A program made the position numbers and the translations under genes. A DNA stretch of 64,000 bases from Desulfuromonadales bacterium (GTDB taxonomy: Bacteria > Desulfobacterota > Desulfuromonadia > Desulfuromonadales > BM103), in NCBI GenBank assembly GCA_027065695.1, contig JAMONP010000049.1:1-64000 (forward strand), written 5' to 3'. Below are positions 60,861-64,000 of the stretch, piece by piece (position 1 is the stretch's first letter; every line of letters begins with the position of its first letter). Under the pieces are notes generated by a model that was given only the letters and a program-made list of their open reading frames with translations, was not told the origin of the DNA and did no database searches.

Positions 60861-62735
60861 ATGGTAAACAAACAAAAAGAGAGTTTCATTGTGAAAAACT
60901 TTTACAAGTTTCTGGCAGTGTTTTTTGTTCTAGCCTTGGCGGCTTGCGGTAGTAGCGGCGGTGGTGGCGATTCAACCAAAACCGCAAGCATTGAGATGGC
61001 CTCTTCTCTCGCCAGCGGCGAGCAATTGCCACAAAATGGAACAGCAACCATAACGGCAACGGCTTTTGATTCATCCGGCAAAAAGGTACCCGATGGCACG
61101 GTGCTAATATTTGAAGCAACAACGGGAAGGATTGAATATCTTGTTGCCACAGCTTCTGGTGTAGCCACGACTCCTTACTTTGCTCCAACAGAGAGCGGGT
61201 TAGTGACAATCACTGCTAAATTCGGTGCACAAGCCTCTGCTGACTTTGGAGTCGCTTCGGCTACACTTAATCTGACAGTTGCCTCCAGCCCTGCCACTGT
61301 TACTTTGGAAACATCCCTTCCGCCGGGTGATCAGTTGGCACAAGGGGGTACGACCACCATCACGGCGACTGTGATCGGCGATGATGGCACCCTGATTGCT
61401 GATGGTACAGACGTTGTTTTTACTACAACAGGCGGAGCTATTACCCAGGCGGCACAAACAGTTTTAGGCAAAGCGACAGCTACTTACACTGCCCCCACAG
61501 TCGGAGGACTGGCTACCATTACTGCAACTGCTGGTGCTGCGACAAACTTTATCGATCTGATAATTGCCTCCGGTTCAGCTGCCTTTATTGAGATTGAGAG
61601 CATTACCCCTGAACGCCTTGGTCTCGAAGGCTCAGGTGTAGATGGGATTGGCACCTTTGTCTTCAACGTTCAGGATAGTGTGGGGAACCCGGTCGCAGAC
61701 AACACGACAGTGTATTTTGCTCTTAATTCGCCCACCGGCGGTGGCGAATATTTGTCCGCCACTTCAGCACCAACAGTTGGTGGTAAAGTTTCTGTCTCAT
61801 TAATAAGTGGCACTGTGCCAGGTGTTGCAACCGTGACCACATCAACCACCGGCACTACAGGCACTGTAACCACAGAAACAAAAATAACCATGGGGTATGG
61901 TAAAACAGATCAAGATCATATCAGCCTTTCCTTTACACCACTCAACATCGCCGGCATGCTTTTCGATGGGCTAAAAACCGAGCTTGGTGCCTACGCTGGC
62001 GACCGCTTTTCAAGCCCGGTTCCTGCGAATACACCGATGTACTTTGCCAGTTCTTGCGGGATTGTTGACCTGCCTGCTGGAATGGCCTTAACCGGTAGCA
62101 ATGGCTCTGCCAGTGCTGAATGGATCACTGCAAACCCCAGGAACCCTCTCTGTACCACAATTATGTGGACGGAAGGAGAGGAAGCCTACCAGGATCTCAA
62201 TGCCAATGGTATGTACGACAATGGTGAAACACACGAAGATATTGGCGAGCCCTATGTCGACGCAAACCAGAATGGTCAATATGACGTTGGGGAGCTTTAT
62301 CTTGACCGTACCGGCGACGGTGAGTATACAGATGCCAACGGTGTCTGGGATGGTGACACCTTTGTCTGGGTTGCCGGTGTGACCAGATGGTCCGACGTAA
62401 CGGCAACTCCGGCAATTTCACCGACAAGCTTCACGATTACTCCTGGTGGTTCAGTTTTATTCACTATCACTGCAGCAGATGTGAATGGTGGCCCGCTGCC
62501 AGCGGGCTCAACAGTTAAAGTCACTACTGATTGTCTGAACAGTTCTTTAAGTGGCGATACTGACGTTACCATTCAAGACGCTGTTTATCCTGGCATCGGA
62601 AAGACTATATTCAACGTGACCCTGGCATCTACAGATGGCATTGCAGGCGATCCAGCCTCGTGTTCTTTGACTGTAGATGTTTCGGCAGATCCCAATGGAG
62701 ACAACTCAAGAAGCATTAACGGCACGATGGACTGA
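60861..62735 (+). CDS. Secreted lipoprotein with bacterial Ig-like repeats
   Basis: A 624-residue protein with a lipoprotein signal (FLAVFFVLALAACGSS) and a glycine-rich spacer. About three bacterial Ig-like (Big_1/invasin-type) repeats follow, recognisable by the recurring TTTITATVIGDDG / ATITATAFDSSG and ATYTAPTVGGLATITAT patterns. A stretch rich in Asp, Asn and Gly (DLNANGMYDNGE, DANQNGQYDVGE, DRTGDGEYTDANG) resembles calcium-binding EF-hand or dockerin loops. The start at 60861 follows AAGGGGAT. A surface adhesion or structural role is likely, with nothing linking it to aromatic metabolism. Confidence 0.82.
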   Translation: MVNKQKESFIVKNFYKFLAVFFVLALAACGSSGGGGDSTKTASIEMASSLASGEQLPQNGTATITATAFDSSGKKVPDGTVLIFEATTGRIEYLVATASGVATTPYFAPTESGLVTITAKFGAQASADFGVASATLNLTVASSPATVTLETSLPPGDQLAQGGTTTITATVIGDDGTLIADGTDVVFTTTGGAITQAAQTVLGKATATYTAPTVGGLATITATAGAATNFIDLIIASGSAAFIEIESITPERLGLEGSGVDGIGTFVFNVQDSVGNPVADNTTVYFALNSPTGGGEYLSATSAPTVGGKVSVSLISGTVPGVATVTTSTTGTTGTVTTETKITMGYGKTDQDHISLSFTPLNIAGMLFDGLKTELGAYAGDRFSSPVPANTPMYFASSCGIVDLPAGMALTGSNGSASAEWITANPRNPLCTTIMWTEGEEAYQDLNANGMYDNGETHEDIGEPYVDANQNGQYDVGELYLDRTGDGEYTDANGVWDGDTFVWVAGVTRWSDVTATPAISPTSFTITPGGSVLFTITAADVNGGPLPAGSTVKVTTDCLNSSLSGDTDVTIQDAVYPGIGKTIFNVTLASTDGIAGDPASCSLTVDVSADPNGDNSRSINGTMD

Positions 62736-62791
62736 TCGCTCATAGATATATGCCAACCTCTTATCTGATTTGAGGTGGGCTTGGATTAAAA

Positions 62792-62828
62792 AAAGCAGGA
62801 ATCTGGAGTTCTTCCAGATTCCTGCTTT
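62792..62828. terminator. Bidirectional rho-independent terminator
   Basis: AAAGCAGGAATCTGGA pairs with its complement in a stem of about 16 bp, flanked by A- and T-runs. It lies between the convergent lipoprotein and DUF4177-like genes and can serve both. Confidence 0.9.
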
Positions 62829-62853
62829 ATATTATATAGAGCTATCCAACATT

Positions 62854-63030
62854 CTAAGCAGACTCTTCTCGGGTAAAGAACACAAAAGCCATTGCAGGCC
62901 TTTTGCTGGCATCACGAACGACAAACTGGATCGTGTCAAAATGCCATCCCTTGGCCGTCCAACTGTTCAACGTCTCTTCAATCGACTCATCTGTGACCAC
63001 TGAGAGTTCTACTACTTTATACTCGATCAT
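62854..63030 (-). CDS. Small DUF4177-like protein
   Basis: A 58-residue protein beginning MIEYKVVELSVV. The continuation (LNSWTAKGWHFDTIQFVVRDASKRPAMAFVFF in part) matches the compact alpha/beta pattern of DUF4177, with its EYKVV start and GW near the middle. GGAAGG before the ATG at 63030 decides the start; the longer frame would run into the upstream gene. It begins five bases after the EamA transporter stop, so it is probably co-transcribed with it. The function is unknown. Confidence 0.7.
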   Translation of the reverse strand: MIEYKVVELSVVTDESIEETLNSWTAKGWHFDTIQFVVRDASKRPAMAFVFFTREESA

Positions 63031-63034
63031 AGAT

Positions 63035-63907
63035 TCACCTTCCACGTTTCAATACCAAAAGTACAAGCCCTGCCAAGATCACGATGATACCGGTAAATGC
63101 CTGGGTATTGAGCTGTTCTCCCAAGACCAGGATTCCCAGGACTGTCGCGGTCATCGGTTCCGCCAATGACAGGGTAACTGCAGTTGATACCTGTACCGTC
63201 TGCAAACCACGAGCGAACAACCAGTAGGAAAGCGCCATAGTCACCAGTCCCAGGTGCAAGACGACAGCAAGTGAACGCGGCTGTAGCAGCCAGTTGAGGT
63301 CAGAGTTCAGTAACCAAGGCAAGAGCATGACCGCGCCGAAACAAACCACCAGGGCCATAACTGCATTGGGAGTATGTTTTTCCAGCAAGCCCTTGACCAT
63401 CAGAGTGTAACCAGCATAAGCGGCTCCAGCCCCGAGAGCCAAAAGGATTCCGTAGGTATCTATAGCAACATCGCCACCGCTCAAACTGAGCAGAACGCAG
63501 CCGGTAATCGCCAGAAGGGTCGCCATTAACCAACGCCTGCCGGGCCTTTCACCACGAAAGATAATACCTAAAGCACCACCAAAGATTGGCGCACTACCGA
63601 TACCGACTATAGTACCAACGGCCACCCCGGTTTTGGCAACAGCAGCAAAAAAGCAGAGCTGATAAATGGCCGTAAACAAGGCTGCCAATAAAACTGAAAA
63701 CCAGTTCCAGTCGCACAATCGGCCCAGCTCCTGACGATGGATAGTCAACCCCAGTAAAGCTGCACCACCAATCAACAACCGCATGGCACCGATTACTTTT
63801 GGATCAAAACCGGCCGGAGCGAAGGCCTGAGCAGTGCCAGTGGTCCCCCAGAGCAACGCCGCTCCGAGGATAAACCAGACGCCGGCACGGGGATTATGAT
63901 TTTCCAT
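63035..63907 (-). CDS. EamA-family (DMT) transporter
   Basis: A 290-residue inner-membrane protein with ten helices in two EamA repeats. The first repeat begins GVWFILGAALLWGTTGTAQAFAP in part and includes LRLLIGGAALLGL; the second begins GILLALGAGAAYAGYTLMVKGLL in part and ends with LGEQLNTQAFTGIIVILAGLVLLVLKR. Such drug/metabolite transporters usually export amino acids or metabolites; the substrate is not predictable here. The reading frame is full length. Confidence 0.9.
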   Translation of the reverse strand: MENHNPRAGVWFILGAALLWGTTGTAQAFAPAGFDPKVIGAMRLLIGGAALLGLTIHRQELGRLCDWNWFSVLLAALFTAIYQLCFFAAVAKTGVAVGTIVGIGSAPIFGGALGIIFRGERPGRRWLMATLLAITGCVLLSLSGGDVAIDTYGILLALGAGAAYAGYTLMVKGLLEKHTPNAVMALVVCFGAVMLLPWLLNSDLNWLLQPRSLAVVLHLGLVTMALSYWLFARGLQTVQVSTAVTLSLAEPMTATVLGILVLGEQLNTQAFTGIIVILAGLVLLVLKRGR

Positions 63908-64000
63908 TTATGACTCCGGGGGGCCCCTTGCTGAGCAACGGATCACAACGCTGCAATCCAGAACATGACCTGTACAGGTAAAACAGTGCCAGGAGTCGAC
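63908..64000. other. Right-edge sequence, no gene seen
   Basis: The last 93 bases lie upstream of the EamA gene and probably hold its promoter. They are too short to judge and show no clear motif. Confidence 0.3.

Noticed and set aside
1-64000. tRNA, rRNA and CRISPR arrays
   Set aside because: I looked for tRNA-like arms, rRNA signatures and regularly spaced repeats in the intergenic regions and saw none.

Overview
The window reads as a catabolic island of a strictly anaerobic, aromatics-degrading bacterium, most likely a deltaproteobacterium of the Geobacter/Desulfuromonas type. The grounds are class II (tungsten) benzoyl-CoA reductase subunits BamB and BamC, a phenylphosphate synthase/UbiD phenol module, a p-cresol methylhydroxylase tied to a bc-type complex, and a phenylacetyl-CoA oxidation (Pad) cluster. 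The species assignment is inference; there is no rRNA gene in the window.

Layout. (1) 1-6167, minus strand: p-cresol operon (truncated pchF flavoprotein, a Tat-exported small protein, a c-type cytochrome, a tetraheme cytochrome, Rieske protein, split cytochrome b and an FAD/Fe-S oxidoreductase), with a sigma54 promoter and paired enhancer sites at 6292-6439. (2) 6548-13046, minus: four-gene envelope set 1 (DUF1329, DUF1302 barrel, MMPL/RND transporter, YCF48/BNR protein). (3) 13149-20956, minus: phenol operon (UbiX, CBS protein, Nudix, UPF0261, UbiD, Pps2, Pps1), with a near-consensus sigma54 promoter at 21121-21136, upstream enhancer-like sites and a DmpR/XylR-type activator at 22025-23788. 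(4) 24164-26893: an oxaloacetate decarboxylase/pyruvate carboxylase-type subunit with two biotinyl domains, and a small membrane protein. (5) 27139-32969: bamC, bamB, a VOC protein, GNAT, an Rrf2 regulator and fdhD. (6) 33273-39556, minus: a second, paralogous copy of the four-gene envelope set. (7) 40222-48515, minus: padB-C-D-E-H-G-I. (8) 49130-52395: SDR, RidA, cyclase-family hydrolase and 4HBT thioesterase. (9) 52706-64000: housekeeping and miscellaneous (polA, lon, an IS/histidine-kinase wreck, trpS, an Ig-like lipoprotein, a DUF4177-like protein and an EamA transporter).

How it fits together. p-Cresol is oxidised outside the cytoplasm to 4-hydroxybenzaldehyde, with electrons passing to cytochrome c and probably a dedicated bc-type complex. 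Phenol is phosphorylated and carboxylated to 4-hydroxybenzoate. Phenylacetyl-CoA is oxidised to phenylglyoxylate and then to benzoyl-CoA. All three routes converge on benzoyl-CoA, which BamBC reduces. The two envelope sets sit beside these pathways and may move aromatic substrates or related hydrophobic molecules across the envelope.

The most striking unexplained signal is a palindromic operator (RGTA-N4-RGTACY-N4-TRCC). It lies on the -10 region of seven sigma70-like promoters: bamB, the VOC gene, GNAT-Rrf2, padB, SDR, the cyclase gene and the thioesterase gene. The same promoter precedes the Rrf2 gene, so that regulator is the leading candidate to control a benzoyl-CoA/phenylacetate regulon. 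The phenol and p-cresol operons instead carry sigma54 promoters.
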